Notes: generated by a model not told the origin, from the sequence alone. DNA of 64,000 nt from Streptococcaceae bacterium (GCA_902363395.1 CABIZZ010000001.1:1302001-1366000), one strand, 5' to 3'. Shown: positions 40,472-50,505, counted from the first letter of the stretch. Numbers and translations: made by a program.

Positions 40472-41431
40472 ATGGAAACTTACTACAAAGCCATTAACTG
40501 GAATGCCATCGAAGATGTCATCGATAAATCTACTTGGGAAAAGCTAACCGAACAATTCTGGTTGGATACACGTATTCCTTTGTCAAACGACTTGGATGAC
40601 TGGAGAAAATTATCCCTCAAAGAAAAAGACTTGGTTGGTAAAGTCTTTGGTGGATTGACACTCTTGGATACCATGCAATCCGAAACGGGTGTGCAAGCCC
40701 TTCGTGCAGATATTCGTACTCCTCATGAAGAAGCTGTCTTTAACAACATCCAATTCATGGAATCTGTCCATGCTAAGTCTTACTCATCTATCTTTTCGAC
40801 CTTGAATACCAAGTCAGAAATCGAAGAGATTTTCGAATGGACCAACACCAATCCTTTCCTTCAAAAGAAGGCAGAAATCATCAACGAAATCTACCTCAAT
40901 GGGACTCCCCTTGAAAAGAAAGTCGCCAGCGTTTTCCTTGAAACCTTCCTCTTCTATTCTGGTTTCTTTACACCACTCTACTATCTTGGAAATAACAAGT
41001 TGGCTAACGTCGCTGAAATCATCAAGTTGATCATTCGGGACGAATCTGTTCACGGAACCTATATCGGTTACAAGTTCCAACTTGGATTTAACGAATTACC
41101 AGAAGAAGAACAAGAAAAACTCAAAGAGTGGATGTATGACCTGCTCTACACCCTCTATGAAAATGAAGAAGGCTACACAGAGAGCCTCTATGATGGTGTG
41201 GGCTGGACTGAGGAAGTCAAGACCTTCCTTCGTTACAATGCTAATAAAGCCCTCATGAACTTGGGACAAGATCCACTTTTCCCAGACTCAGCAGATGATG
41301 TCAACCCAATCGTCATGAACGGAATCTCAACCGGAACATCCAACCACGACTTCTTCTCTCAAGTCGGAAATGGTTACCTTCTCGGTGAAGTAGAAGCCAT
41401 GCAGGATAACGACTACAATTACGGATTATAA
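40472..41431 (+). CDS. nrdF: Ribonucleotide reductase class Ib, beta subunit
   Basis: The 319-residue dimetal/tyrosyl-radical subunit. Metal ligands lie in LLDTMQSETGVQAL, NIQFMESVHAKSYSSIF (with the radical Tyr expected in AKSYSS) and the later IIRDESVHGTYIGYK. Class Ib forms use a manganese or iron centre activated by NrdI; no nrdI lies in this window. It has its own promoter and is followed by a terminator facing the alaS terminator. Confidence 0.97.
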   Translation: METYYKAINWNAIEDVIDKSTWEKLTEQFWLDTRIPLSNDLDDWRKLSLKEKDLVGKVFGGLTLLDTMQSETGVQALRADIRTPHEEAVFNNIQFMESVHAKSYSSIFSTLNTKSEIEEIFEWTNTNPFLQKKAEIINEIYLNGTPLEKKVASVFLETFLFYSGFFTPLYYLGNNKLANVAEIIKLIIRDESVHGTYIGYKFQLGFNELPEEEQEKLKEWMYDLLYTLYENEEGYTESLYDGVGWTEEVKTFLRYNANKALMNLGQDPLFPDSADDVNPIVMNGISTGTSNHDFFSQVGNGYLLGEVEAMQDNDYNYGL

Positions 41432-41435
41432 GACA

Positions 41436-41466
41436 AAAACCTTTCCAGACGGAAAGGTTTTTTGTT
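41436..41466 (+). terminator. Terminator of nrdF
   Basis: AAAACCTTTCC pairs with GGAAAGGTTTT across AGAC, followed by further T residues. Confidence 0.9.
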
Positions 41467-41499
41467 GCAATTTTTTCTAATTGGATCTGCTTCTTTTTT

Positions 41500-41530
41500 G
41501 AAAAAAGAGGTTGGACAAACATCCAACCTC
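41500..41530 (-). terminator. Terminator of alaS
   Basis: GAGGTTGGA (41507-41515) pairs with TCCAACCTC (41522-41530). On the minus strand it is followed by CTTTTTTTC. Confidence 0.88.
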
Positions 41531-41538
41531 TCCGATTA

Positions 41539-44157
41539 TTACAATTTACCTGCTACGGCATCCAACAATTCTTGGATTTTCGCTTGGTTGCTTCCTCCTG
41601 CCATGGCCATGTCTGGTTTACCACCACCACGTCCATCGACGATTGGAGCCAATTCTTTAATGACATTGCCTGCATGGACTTCTTTTGTCTTGCTGGCTAC
41701 AAGGACATTCACCTTGTCACCGATGGCTGCAACAAGAACAAGTACATCAGAGTAGTCTTTTTGTTTCCAGTTATCCGCAAAGGTACGAAGAGCACCTGCA
41801 TCTGATACTGAAACTTGGCTGGCAATGTACCGGTGCCCATTTGCTTCTTGAACATTCTTGAAGACATCACCTGCTGCCGCTGCTGTTGCTTTTTCCTTCA
41901 ATTCTGCATTTTCTTTTTGCAATTGACGAAGTTGCTCTTGAAGTCCTTCAACCTTATGAGGAACTTCCTTGAGTTGAGGGGATTTCAAGGTTGCTGCGAC
42001 TGCTTTCAGAGCGTCTTCTTGTTCACGATAAGCTTCGAAGGCTTCCTTACCAGTCACTGCCAAGATACGACGAGTTCCTGATCCAATCCCTTCTTCTTTA
42101 ACAATCTTGAAGAGACCAATTTCAGAAGTATTACCTACGTGGGTACCACCACAAAGCTCAACAGAGTAATCACCGATAGTGACAACACGGACTTCCTTAC
42201 CGTATTTCTCACCAAAGAGGGCCATCGCTCCCATTTCTTTAGCGGTGTCAATGTCTGTCTCAACAGTTTCCACTGCGATGGCTTCCCAAATCTTCTCATT
42301 GACTTGTTGCTCAATAGCACGCAACTCTTCTGGAGTCACAGCTTGGAAGTGAGTGAAGTCAAAGCGTAAGAATTCCACTTCATTAAGTGATCCTGCTTGA
42401 GTAGCATGGTGGCCAAGGATATTGTGAAGAGCCGCATGGAGCAAGTGAGTGGCTGTGTGGTTCTTCATGACACGATGACGACGATTGGTATCAATAGCCA
42501 AAGTGTATTCTTGGTTCAAAGCAAGTGGCGCAAGAACTTCAACGGTATGAAGTGGTTGGCCATTTGGTGCTTTTTGTACATCTGTTACTGTCGCTACGAC
42601 GTTTCCTGCAGCATCCATGATCTGACCATGGTCAGCAACTTGTCCACCCATTTCAGCGTAGAAAGGTGTCTCTGCAAAGATCAGTGATGCAGTCCCTTCA
42701 GATACAGCTTCTACTTCCGCATTGTCTGCTACGATAGCCACCAATTTAGAAGACAATTGGCTAGCATTGTAGTTAAAGACACTCTCAACAGTGATGTTTT
42801 GAAGGGTTTCGTTTTGCATCCCCATTGATCCGCCTTTAACAGCTGAAGCACGCGCACGCTCTTGTTGTTCCTTCATGGCTGCTTCAAAACCTTCACGGTC
42901 TACCGTCATACCAGCTTCTTCAGCGATTTCTTCTGTCAACTCTACTGGGAATCCGTATGTATCATAGAGTTTAAAGACATCTTGACCAGCAATGACAGAT
43001 TGTCCTTTTTCTTTCAAGTCTGCTACGATGCCTTGGGCAAAGTGTTGACCTGAGTGAAGGGTACGAGCAAATGACTCTTCTTCGCTCTTGACGATTTTTT
43101 CGATAAAGTCACGTTTTTCAAGCACTTCTGGGTAGTAGCTTTCCATGATTTTTCCAACAGTTGGAACAAGTTTGTAAAGGAAAGGCTCATTGATACCCAA
43201 TTTTTGACCATGCATAGAGGCACGACGGAGAAGACGACGAAGGACATAGCCACGACCTTCATTTCCAGGAAGAGCACCGTCCCCAATCGCGAATGAAAGC
43301 GAACGGATGTGGTCTGCAATCACCTTAAAGCTCATGTTGTCGCCATCTTGGTCGTAGACCTTACCAGATAATTTCTCAACTTCACGAATGATTGGCATGA
43401 AGAGGTCTGTTTCAAAGTTTGTCTTGGCACCTTGAATCACCGCTACCAAACGCTCTAAACCAGCGCCCGTATCAATATTTTTGTGTGGCAATTCTTTGTA
43501 CTCGCTACGAGGTACAGCTGGGTCAGCGTTAAATTGTGACAAGACAATGTTCCATATTTCGATGTAACGGTCGTTTTCGATATCTTCTGCAAGAAGGCGA
43601 ATACCGATGTTTTCTGGGTCAAATGCTTCCCCGCGGTCAAAGAAGATTTCTGTATCTGGTCCAGAAGGTCCCGCACCGATTTCCCAGAAGTTGTCTTCAA
43701 TTGGGATCAAGTGACTTGGATCCACGCCCACTTCAATCCAGCGGTTGTATGAATCCTTGTCATCTGGATAATAAGTCATGTAAAGTTTGTCTTTAGGGAA
43801 GTCAAACCACTCAGGACTTGTCAAAAGCTCATAAGCCCATGTAATGGCTTCGTCACGGAAGTAATCCCCGATTGAGAAGTTCCCCAACATTTCAAACATA
43901 GTATGGTGACGAGCAGTCTTCCCTACATTTTCGATATCGTTGGTACGGATAGCCTTTTGAGCATTGGTAATCCGTGGGTTTTCAGGGATGATAGTCCCGT
44001 CAAAGTATTTCTTAAGGGTTGCAACTCCTGAGTTGATCCACAAAAGGGTTGGATCGTTTACTGGAACCAAACTAACAGATGGTTCTACTGAGTGACCTTT
44101 GGTCGCCCAGAAATCAAGCCACATTTGGCGGACTTGTGCACTAGATAATTGTTTCAT
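41539..44157 (-). CDS. alaS: Alanyl-tRNA synthetase
   Basis: The 872-residue class II synthetase. The catalytic domain starts [35 protein letters not shown] is motif 2-like. The editing domain shows [11 protein letters not shown] and the zinc-binding CGGTHV ([19 protein letters not shown]). The C-Ala/oligomerisation domain ends [18 protein letters not shown]. It lies 36 bp after a LURP-one-like gene, and both are behind an alanine T-box, so expression should rise when tRNA-Ala is uncharged. Confidence 0.98.
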   Translation of the reverse strand: MKQLSSAQVRQMWLDFWATKGHSVEPSVSLVPVNDPTLLWINSGVATLKKYFDGTIIPENPRITNAQKAIRTNDIENVGKTARHHTMFEMLGNFSIGDYFRDEAITWAYELLTSPEWFDFPKDKLYMTYYPDDKDSYNRWIEVGVDPSHLIPIEDNFWEIGAGPSGPDTEIFFDRGEAFDPENIGIRLLAEDIENDRYIEIWNIVLSQFNADPAVPRSEYKELPHKNIDTGAGLERLVAVIQGAKTNFETDLFMPIIREVEKLSGKVYDQDGDNMSFKVIADHIRSLSFAIGDGALPGNEGRGYVLRRLLRRASMHGQKLGINEPFLYKLVPTVGKIMESYYPEVLEKRDFIEKIVKSEEESFARTLHSGQHFAQGIVADLKEKGQSVIAGQDVFKLYDTYGFPVELTEEIAEEAGMTVDREGFEAAMKEQQERARASAVKGGSMGMQNETLQNITVESVFNYNASQLSSKLVAIVADNAEVEAVSEGTASLIFAETPFYAEMGGQVADHGQIMDAAGNVVATVTDVQKAPNGQPLHTVEVLAPLALNQEYTLAIDTNRRHRVMKNHTATHLLHAALHNILGHHATQAGSLNEVEFLRFDFTHFQAVTPEELRAIEQQVNEKIWEAIAVETVETDIDTAKEMGAMALFGEKYGKEVRVVTIGDYSVELCGGTHVGNTSEIGLFKIVKEEGIGSGTRRILAVTGKEAFEAYREQEDALKAVAATLKSPQLKEVPHKVEGLQEQLRQLQKENAELKEKATAAAAGDVFKNVQEANGHRYIASQVSVSDAGALRTFADNWKQKDYSDVLVLVAAIGDKVNVLVASKTKEVHAGNVIKELAPIVDGRGGGKPDMAMAGGSNQAKIQELLDAVAGKL

Positions 44158-44193
44158 GTTTTCTCCTCTATTTAATGGTTTCTATTGATTGGC

Positions 44194-44676
44194 TTAGGAG
44201 CCATTTTCCATCATTTCTACATAGTCAATGGCAAGACACAAGGAAATCACGAGATTAGCATATTCCTCTTCATAGACGGATACCTGATAAGTCGACGTCA
44301 AGGTAAAGACTTGCTTGCTAATCTCTGCAACCAGCTGGTCGCGATCATCCAATAACTTGAAATCCAAATCCCAGATATTGCCTTCGATGCGAAGTCCTAA
44401 ATTAGAAATATCGTACTTATCACGGAGTAAGGTTAGTTTTTTACGAATGAAAAAACTGGAGCCATCCGCTAATTCTACAGTGAATTGGGGTAAGAGGCTA
44501 AAAGGCTTCTTCGTGATATGGCTGACCTTCTGGCCTTCCACATCAAATACCGTAAAGGTTTTGGGAATTTTCAAAAATGAACCTTCTACCTGGTATTCTA
44601 CCATTCCCAGATCATTTTTGATATCAAAGCGTTCCCCTCCAAGTCGAAACTTTTGTTTGACTAGATACGTTTTCAT
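44194..44676 (-). CDS. LURP-one/YxjI-related protein
   Basis: A 160-residue soluble protein with the tubby-like LURP-one fold signature: repeated beta strands (YLVKQKFRLGGERFDIKNDL, then MVEYQVEGSF) and a final hydrophobic helix region (LVISLCLAIDYVEMM). The ribosome binding site is AGGAGG. No enzyme function is known for bacterial members; membrane or phospholipid interaction has been proposed for eukaryotic relatives. It is the first gene downstream of the alanine T-box and shares the transcript with alaS. Confidence 0.82.
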   Translation of the reverse strand: MKTYLVKQKFRLGGERFDIKNDLGMVEYQVEGSFLKIPKTFTVFDVEGQKVSHITKKPFSLLPQFTVELADGSSFFIRKKLTLLRDKYDISNLGLRIEGNIWDLDFKLLDDRDQLVAEISKQVFTLTSTYQVSVYEEEYANLVISLCLAIDYVEMMENGS

Positions 44677-44744
44677 CAGTTTCCTCCTGCAAATCCATAC
44701 TAAGTTCTCTCTGCAATGAGAAAGAATCTCCGGTAGAAATGCTG

Positions 44745-44922
44745 AAAAAAAGACAAGCTCACTAACGAAGGGCGAAAAACCGCGGTACCACCTTCATTCA
44801 ATGAACTTGTCATTCTTCATTCGATTATGTAATTGTTCCATTGAGTAGCAAAATCATTCCTCTTCCATGGCTCGCACCCCCGCCACTTCTCTGCATCCGA
44901 TTCTAAATGATTTATTCTCAAC
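44745..44922 (-). ncRNA. T-box riboswitch, alanine-specific
   Basis: On the minus strand the leader contains the T-box core GAAGGTGGTACCGCGG (about 44795-44780), which pairs with uncharged tRNA ends. The terminator that follows pairs GACAAG and CTTGTC arms and ends in T7 (44751-44745). In Stem I the specifier position reads TTTT-GCT-A (GCT at 44849-44847), an alanine codon followed by a purine, as expected for alaS control. Confidence 0.93.
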
Positions 44923-44928
44923 TATCTC

Positions 44929-44957
44929 ATTATACAGATAAATACAATGGCCGTCAA
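44929..44957 (-). promoter_or_regulatory. Promoter of the T-box/LURP/alaS transcript
   Basis: On the minus strand TTGACG (44957-44952) and TATAAT (44934-44929) are spaced by 17 bp. The -35 starts only 9 bp after the prsA stop codon, with no terminator between. Confidence 0.88.
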
Positions 44958-44966
44958 CTAATATCC

Positions 44967-45908
44967 TTATTTAGAAGATGAGCTATCTCCTGTTGTTGCA
45001 CCAATATTTTGCATGTACTGGTTAAAGGTTGCCTTGAAGGCATCATCTTTGACCTTGATATTGGCATTTGACATTGCTTTGGCAATGATGCTACGGATAA
45101 AGTTAGCATCATTCTTACGATCTGCGGTCAAAATTTCTTTCAAACGTTTTTCGTATTTCTTCCAGTCAGAACCTTTTTCTTCCTTCTTAGTTACTTTAAC
45201 GATATAGTAGGCACCAGCGCTTTTTTGACTAGCAGGATCAATCACGACATCTGAAATACCATTTACATCAAGCTTAGATGCTGCTTCCTTGACACGGGTT
45301 GGAACAGTTGTTGTTCCAGAGTCAAATTTGATTTCTCCACCCTTTTCTTTGGTGCTAGCATCTGTAGAATTTTCTTTGGCAATTTGTGCAAAGTCAGCGC
45401 CTTCAGCTTTTACACTTGCAAGAACTTCATTGGCTTTTTCTTCTGAATCCACTTTGATCACATTTGCAGTGATTTCTGGTGTATAGCTTTCAAAGGCTTT
45501 TTTATAAGCTTCGTCTGTCAACTCTTTTGAAATAGCTTGGTCAACCGCATACTCTAACAAAAGGTTACTACGGATTTGTTGTTTGTTGGTTTCTTCTGTC
45601 AACCCTTGTTGAGTGAGGTAGCTATTGAAGGCTTCACCCAATTGTTTTTTCTGCTCATCAACTTTTTTCTCAACATCTTTGTCTGAGACTTTTGAGCCGT
45701 ATTCTTTTTCAAAGACTTTATTAATGGTCATTTGGAAAAGATATTGTTGTGCACCTTGGTTGTGTTTGATTTCATCATAGAAATCACCAACAGTGATCGT
45801 GTCACCCTTCATAGTGACGATATCCTTGTCACTGCCACTTTTTGCACAGGCTGCTAGCGTTACAACGGATAAAAGGGTAACTGCTCCAGCTACAAATTTT
45901 TTCTTCAT
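44967..45908 (-). CDS. prsA: PrsA-type foldase lipoprotein (parvulin peptidyl-prolyl isomerase)
   Basis: A 313-residue membrane-anchored foldase acting outside the membrane on secreted proteins. The lipobox LAAC places the lipidated Cys at residue 21. A helical N-terminal region and the parvulin-like domain follow (KANEVLASVKAEGADFAQIA, then KGGEIKFDSGTTTVP); the C-terminus is helical with a Ser-rich end. An extended -10 (TGGTAAAAT, 45942-45950) lies upstream. The nearest terminator downstream is that of the T-box. Confidence 0.94.
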   Translation of the reverse strand: MKKKFVAGAVTLLSVVTLAACAKSGSDKDIVTMKGDTITVGDFYDEIKHNQGAQQYLFQMTINKVFEKEYGSKVSDKDVEKKVDEQKKQLGEAFNSYLTQQGLTEETNKQQIRSNLLLEYAVDQAISKELTDEAYKKAFESYTPEITANVIKVDSEEKANEVLASVKAEGADFAQIAKENSTDASTKEKGGEIKFDSGTTTVPTRVKEAASKLDVNGISDVVIDPASQKSAGAYYIVKVTKKEEKGSDWKKYEKRLKEILTADRKNDANFIRSIIAKAMSNANIKVKDDAFKATFNQYMQNIGATTGDSSSSK

Positions 45909-45941
45909 CTTTATTTCTCCATTCTAAAATTCACTGCTACT

Positions 45942-45950
45942 ATTTTACCA
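45942..45950 (-). promoter_or_regulatory. Extended -10 promoter of prsA
   Basis: TGGTAAAAT on the minus strand, about 35 bp before the prsA start, in the 77-bp gap after the methyltransferase gene. Confidence 0.5.
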
Positions 45951-45985
45951 CAAATTCAAAAGGATAACTTAAATAAGACTAAAAG

Positions 45986-46699
45986 CTACTCTTCTGTCGG
46001 CAAAGAAATTTCTTCCTGATTTTTGCGGATCATGAGAATACCGTCACCAAGGGGAATCAGACTGGCCGTCAAGCCAGGATGGTCCAAAGTGGCGTCAAAG
46101 AGTCGTTGCAAGCCTCGATAGATGGTGCGTTGTCCACGACGGACTTCCATAATATCACGCGCCACATCTCCCCCTTGGAAGATATCGTCTAAAATCACTA
46201 CTCCCCCGACTTCCAACCGTTTGAGAACTTCTGGAAGAAAGACGATGTACTTGGACTTAGCCGAATCCATAAAAATCAAGTCAAAGCGTTGCTCGATATG
46301 CTCTAGCAGGTCCACTGCGTCACCCTCTAAGAGGGTGATTTGATTACGTTGGTCCAAACGAGCAAAGTTTTCCTTGGCAAAACCAATCATTTCCTCGTTG
46401 CGATCAATGGTTGTAATCCTTGCATCAGGCACTTGCTCTGCCATCAAGAGGGCCGAAAAGCCGATCGCCGTCCCAATTTCTAAGATTGACTTGGGTTGCA
46501 TGGTCTGCAAAAAGAGACGAAAGAAAGCGACCGTTTCATGAGGGATGATGGGAATATTTTCCCGCCGAGCAAATTCTTCTAGCTCTTTTAAAGCATCCGT
46601 TACCGGCGCTTGGCGCTCCCGCATGAAGGAGACAATTTCCTCCTTGACAACTGGGCGACGCATATTGTGGTTGGCATTTTTACTGTAAGACTCTACCAT
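45986..46699 (-). CDS. trmR: SAM-dependent O-methyltransferase (TrmR-like)
   Basis: A 237-residue class I methyltransferase of the O-MT family 3 type: SAM loop ILEIGTAIGFSALLMAE, acidic TTIDRNEEMIG and metal-binding FDLIFMDSAKSKY, then VILDDIFQGG. Bacillus YrrM/TrmR, which methylates 5-hydroxyuridine in tRNA, has this architecture, so tRNA wobble modification is the likely role. The start is 1 bp after the pepF stop. The coiA-pepF-this-prsA order is conserved in streptococci. Confidence 0.82.
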   Translation of the reverse strand: MVESYSKNANHNMRRPVVKEEIVSFMRERQAPVTDALKELEEFARRENIPIIPHETVAFFRLFLQTMQPKSILEIGTAIGFSALLMAEQVPDARITTIDRNEEMIGFAKENFARLDQRNQITLLEGDAVDLLEHIEQRFDLIFMDSAKSKYIVFLPEVLKRLEVGGVVILDDIFQGGDVARDIMEVRRGQRTIYRGLQRLFDATLDHPGLTASLIPLGDGILMIRKNQEEISLPTEE

Positions 46700-46700
46700 C

Positions 46701-48503
46701 TTAGGCCAATCCTAATTTTTCAACTAAGGCTTCAAATTCATTGAGACGGCGTTCAAAGACTTCAAAGGCTGCATTGAGGTAGTCTTCTTTTTCCATATCC
46801 ACACCCGCCTTGCGGATCACGTTGAGTGGATAATCCGAATTTCCGGCCTTCAAATACTCTAGGTATTTGTCCTTATCTTCCTGTGTTCCATGAACGATTT
46901 TCTCAGCCAAGGCAGAGGCTGCCGCAAAACCAGTTGAATATTGGAAAACATAGTAGTTATAGTAGAAATGAGGAATGCGAGCCCATTCGTATTGGATTTC
47001 TGGATTGTCTTCTTTAGAAAGACCATAGTATTTCTCGTTCAAGTCCGCATAGAGCTCATTCAAGAATTCGCTGGTCAAGACTTGTCCTTCTTGATCTGCT
47101 TTATGAATGGCATGCTCAAACTCAGCAAACTGGGTTTGACGGAAGACTGTACCACGGAAACCATCCAAGAAGTGGTTGAGAATGGCAAAACGGGTTTCAT
47201 CATCTTCTACTTCTGCCAACAATTGCTCTGTCAAGATATTTTCATTGGTTGTGGAAGCAATCTCAGCAAGGAAGATAGAATAATCTCCATAGACATAAGG
47301 TTGGGTCTCACGGGTATAGCTAGAATGCATACTGTGACCAGTTTCATGCACCAAGGTGAAGAGATTGTCCAATGTATCTTGCCAGTTCAACAACATAAAG
47401 GCATTGGTATCGTAAGAACCACCTGAGTAGGCACCTGAGCGTTTCCCTTGGTTGACATGCACGTCGATCCAACGTTCTGTGAAGGCACGCTTCACGCGGG
47501 ATAGGTAATCATCACCAAGCACCGCTAAAGCTTGCTCAGACTTAGCAAGGGCTTCTTCGTAGGTGAACTTGTAATCAGTAGAAGACAATGGCGTGTAGAC
47601 ATCATACATCTTCAAATCTTCAATTCCCAAGATTTTTGAGCGAAGTTTCACGTACCGTTGTAACAAAGGCAAGTGCTTGTTCACCGCTTCTACCAAGCTA
47701 TCATAGACGCTCTCTGGGATAAAGTTAGCAGAAAGAGCTGCTTCACGCGCGCTTGAGAATTTGCGAACCTTAGCATTGTAATTGTGGACCTTGACGTTAG
47801 TCTGAAGGGTCTTGGCATAAGTATGTTGGTACTGTTCGTAGACACCATACAAGGCTTGGTAAGCTTCTTTACGGACTTGGCGATCCTTCGACTCTACCAA
47901 AGAGATATAGTTTCCATGAGTCAACTGTACTTCTTGGCCTTGGTCGTCTTTCACCATTGGGAAGACGATATCGGCATTGTCCAGAATCTCAAAGGTTTCA
48001 CCTGCCGCAGCAAAGATTTCACCCGCTCCTGCTAGCAATTCTTCTTCTTTTTGAGAAAGGACGTGCTCTTTTGTTTTGAGCAATTTGTCAAAGTAATGAG
48101 CATAAGCTTCTAAGGCAGGGACTTCTTTCAAGAAGTTGGCATATTGCTCTTCGGTGATCTCCATAAATTCTGGTTCGTAGAAGGCAAAAGTCTCCCCTAA
48201 AAGGCTGTAAAGAGACATGGCTTTTGATTGGAATTCTTGGTATTTGGCTACACGTGTATCCTGATCATTCTTCATATGGGCGTAGACATAAACCTTCTCC
48301 AAACGACGGCTCAAGTCCAAATAAACTTCTGTGGTTTCTAATAGGTTGGCTGGAGAAGACAATAAAGAGCCTGCAAAATGGGCAGCATCTTTAATCGCTG
48401 CAGCTAAAGCAGTTGCTTCTTCTTCCCAAGCTTGGTCTGTCGCAAAAATGGTCGACAAATCCCATTGGTATTTTTCATCAATTTCATTTCGTTGTTTTAC
48501 CAT
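46701..48503 (-). CDS. pepF: Oligoendopeptidase F
   Basis: A 600-residue M3B zinc metallopeptidase that cuts medium-length peptides in the cytosol. The zinc motif HETGHSMHS is present ([13 protein letters not shown]), with the third ligand Glu expected about 25 residues on ([14 protein letters not shown]). The family N-terminus ([20 protein letters not shown]) is intact. TTGGAGG ribosome binding site, and an extended -10 (TGATAAAAT) at 48527-48535. It follows coiA, 79 bp away. Confidence 0.95.
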   Translation of the reverse strand: MVKQRNEIDEKYQWDLSTIFATDQAWEEEATALAAAIKDAAHFAGSLLSSPANLLETTEVYLDLSRRLEKVYVYAHMKNDQDTRVAKYQEFQSKAMSLYSLLGETFAFYEPEFMEITEEQYANFLKEVPALEAYAHYFDKLLKTKEHVLSQKEEELLAGAGEIFAAAGETFEILDNADIVFPMVKDDQGQEVQLTHGNYISLVESKDRQVRKEAYQALYGVYEQYQHTYAKTLQTNVKVHNYNAKVRKFSSAREAALSANFIPESVYDSLVEAVNKHLPLLQRYVKLRSKILGIEDLKMYDVYTPLSSTDYKFTYEEALAKSEQALAVLGDDYLSRVKRAFTERWIDVHVNQGKRSGAYSGGSYDTNAFMLLNWQDTLDNLFTLVHETGHSMHSSYTRETQPYVYGDYSIFLAEIASTTNENILTEQLLAEVEDDETRFAILNHFLDGFRGTVFRQTQFAEFEHAIHKADQEGQVLTSEFLNELYADLNEKYYGLSKEDNPEIQYEWARIPHFYYNYYVFQYSTGFAAASALAEKIVHGTQEDKDKYLEYLKAGNSDYPLNVIRKAGVDMEKEDYLNAAFEVFERRLNEFEALVEKLGLA

Positions 48504-48526
48504 TACAAAAATCCTCCAATGTTTCT

Positions 48527-48535
48527 ATTTTATCA
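48527..48535 (-). promoter_or_regulatory. Extended -10 promoter of pepF
   Basis: TGATAAAAT on the minus strand, 24 bp before the ATG and followed by a normal Shine-Dalgarno. pepF can therefore be expressed outside competence. Confidence 0.45.
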
Positions 48536-48582
48536 CATATATTACCATTTGGGGGTATTTGATTCACGGAAATTTAAGCTTT

Positions 48583-49524
48583 CTAGTTCTGATAAAAACG
48601 TGGGGAATAGAGAGTCTGCGTCGCTTTCATTCCGGTTTGGAGATAATATGTCATAAAGTTCTGGTAATAGCTTCCCCAATCTCCCCTAATCTGGATAAAA
48701 TGGGAAGACTTCAGTGGCCGACAAAGGGGATAAAAGGCTTCCAAGTCCAATTCCAGGAGATGCTTTCCTTTCAGATAGACTTGTTCCTGAAGTGCCATCC
48801 ATTTAGGATGGAGGTAATACAGCTGTTGACGAAGATAGTCCTTAAACTGTCTGTCTAGAGGGACTGTCATTTGTTGCAAGCTCTGTTGGGCATAAGGCGT
48901 CCGCAAAACTTCTAACAGGTTCCCTCCATAAAAAGGAAAATGTTGAGTCCGATAATGAAGACGCCCTCGCAAGTCTTGATGAATGAGATAGTGGAGTCGA
49001 ACTTCCTGCTTCTCTAGGTCCAACTCCCAGAGATGAAAGCCCCTATTTTGACTAAAATAGACAAAACCTTCTTGCAGAGCAGACAAGCTTTTCTTGAGCC
49101 ATAAGTTCTTCCCTAACAACCAATAGACCTGATAGCCATTCTTGCGATAGGCATCGCTCCGTTCTTTCAAACGCTCCATAGACAAGGAACTACATTGCAC
49201 TTCTAAGGCAATCTTTTGATCCGGAAGAAGAACATCCGCAATCTGTTGGAAAGCCTGCAGAGGACTTTCCACTTCAGCTTGGGTGTTTTGCTTGGCCCAT
49301 TGATAAAGCCCCAGCTTTAACTCCAAATGCTCTGGACTCTCCGTCTCATGATGAAAGGGACAATCCTCTAAACTGATGTGAGCAAAATGAGGACGCATCA
49401 CGGGCCCTTTCTTTAAGCGGACTTCCTTTCCACACAAGAGACAGAAAAAGGGGCCTTCCTTTTTCATCGGGATCTTCTCCAAACAATTCCAACGCTGTTG
49501 CTTTGCATCTGTCGCAATAAACAT
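48583..49524 (-). CDS. coiA: Competence protein CoiA
   Basis: A 313-residue late competence protein that works with RecA and DprA on incoming single strands. The N-terminal zinc-finger-like region has CLLCGKEVRLKKG and RPHFAH; a nuclease-like core follows (KLGLYQWAKQ, DQKIALEVQCSSLS, GYQVYWLLG), as in the CoiA family. Strong ribosome binding site GGAGGTGAT. A near-perfect cin-box lies upstream, so it is expected to be transcribed by the competence sigma factor SigX. Confidence 0.94.
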   Translation of the reverse strand: MFIATDAKQQRWNCLEKIPMKKEGPFFCLLCGKEVRLKKGPVMRPHFAHISLEDCPFHHETESPEHLELKLGLYQWAKQNTQAEVESPLQAFQQIADVLLPDQKIALEVQCSSLSMERLKERSDAYRKNGYQVYWLLGKNLWLKKSLSALQEGFVYFSQNRGFHLWELDLEKQEVRLHYLIHQDLRGRLHYRTQHFPFYGGNLLEVLRTPYAQQSLQQMTVPLDRQFKDYLRQQLYYLHPKWMALQEQVYLKGKHLLELDLEAFYPLCRPLKSSHFIQIRGDWGSYYQNFMTYYLQTGMKATQTLYSPRFYQN

Positions 49525-49544
49525 GTCATCACCTCCACTTATAT

Positions 49545-49552
49545 AATTCGTA
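49545..49552 (-). promoter_or_regulatory. cin-box (SigX promoter) of coiA
   Basis: TACGAATT on the minus strand matches the SigX box TACGAATA at 7 of 8 positions, 20 bp before the coiA start. Confidence 0.75.
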
Positions 49553-49584
49553 ACCGAAGACGCTTATATATAGGAGAAAGAAAA

Positions 49585-49605
49585 AAAGGAGCCCAGCTCC
49601 TTGTT
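49585..49605. repeat. Left flanking direct repeat of repeat copy 2 (terminator hairpin with T-tract)
   Basis: The 21-nt sequence is a palindrome built on GGAGCCCAGCTCC. It matches 49857-49877 at 20 of 21 positions. On the minus strand it is followed by TTTTTTT, so it is the distal, functional terminator half for the gene at 49951. Confidence 0.85.
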
Positions 49606-49856
49606 GAATGCAGACAAACTATTATTTTTTTTTATAAAACAGCTGGATGATTTTCAAAACATGACTTTCATTTTTTAGTCATTTAAGAAGATGAAAAACT
49701 TTCCGCCGTGAGAAAAGTGCCTGAAACAACTGTGTTTCAGGCACTCGGGAGTTTTGAGACCTTAGGCTCAAAACTAAGTCATGGAACTTCGTAGAAGTTC
49801 GCTGACGTCCTTACTCACCTAAGGAAAGTTTCTAAAATTACTTTATCTTCAATCTG
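49606..49856 (+). repeat. Terminator-associated cloverleaf repeat, copy 2
   Basis: 251 bp. The 5' module starts GAATGCAGACAAACT; the folded core is at 49696-49831, closed by AAACTTTCC/GGAAAGTTT; the tail ends AATCTGA. The first hairpin stem is identical to copy 1; the second (GTTTTGAG/CTCAAAAC) differs from copy 1 by two compensated base pairs. It is flanked by 21-nt near-identical terminator hairpins. Confidence 0.88.
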
Positions 49857-49877
49857 AAAGGAGCCCAGCTCTTTGTT
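49857..49877. repeat. Right flanking direct repeat of repeat copy 2
   Basis: A second copy of the GGAGCCCAGCTC hairpin, nearest the gene at 49951. On the minus strand it has only three T residues before the element begins, so the original T-tract stayed with the far copy. Confidence 0.85.
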
Positions 49878-49950
49878 TAGATATAATCGTTCGTACATGT
49901 AAAGCAACTGCTCATCCATCCTAGACGAGACGTTTAAAAACGTCCCTCGC

Positions 49951-50505
49951 TTATTGACCTGCCTCACTCGTTTTCTCGCCTGATGCTGGATTTGGAGTTT
50001 CCGATGATGGAGCAGTCCCATTTTCAGATGCTTCAGCTTGTTTTCGAGCCGTTTCGAATTTTTCAACAATGGTTGCACGAGTAGCTTCGGGGACTTCGGT
50101 GTCTTCTGAACCTATCGTATCCATGGATTCATTGAAGCGAGCCTTGCTCGTTTCCATTTTCTCTTTCAAGTCTTTCAGATAGGTCTCATAGGTCTCTTTA
50201 GCTGAGCCCGTCAGTGATGCTCCTGCTTCCTCCGAATGAGCAACGGTTCGGTCCATCATCAAAGCATAGAGCGCTTTAAAGTCTCCAACAGTTCTAGCAT
50301 TTTCAAGTTCCTCATCTGTATACAAAACAAAAGGAGACTCTGAGGATCCTTTTAAGCTAGTCACTTTCTTGCCCTGAGAGGAGGTTGTAGACTTGCCTAT
50401 CCCCTGAACTGACTTTTCACTGGACGAGGTCCCTTCCTGATTCGAGCAGGCTACTAGCCCAATCACTCCCAGTAAAGCAACTATCGATAACAATATTTTT
50501 TTCAT
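49951..50505 (-). CDS. Streptococcal lipoprotein of unknown function, paralog A
   Basis: 184 residues. Lipobox LVAC (Cys about 20) after a typical signal peptide, then a Ser/Lys-rich linker. The helical, charged domain (YTDEELENARTVGDFKALYA to about residue 160) has regular heptad-like pattern. The tail is low complexity (Ser, Glu, Pro). It shares the motif pattern 'E-LEN-TVGDFK-YA' and overall layout with the gene at 50868. Strong promoter at 50536-50564. The pair lies between inverted repeat copies 2 and 3. No function can be assigned. Confidence 0.8.
   Translation of the reverse strand: MKKILLSIVALLGVIGLVACSNQEGTSSSEKSVQGIGKSTTSSQGKKVTSLKGSSESPFVLYTDEELENARTVGDFKALYALMMDRTVAHSEEAGASLTGSAKETYETYLKDLKEKMETSKARFNESMDTIGSEDTEVPEATRATIVEKFETARKQAEASENGTAPSSETPNPASGEKTSEAGQ

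Noticed and set aside
49815..50078. 87-codon minus-strand frame overlapping the lipoprotein A end and repeat copy 2
   Set aside because: Out of frame with lipoprotein A and includes the folded repeat core; no ribosome binding site.
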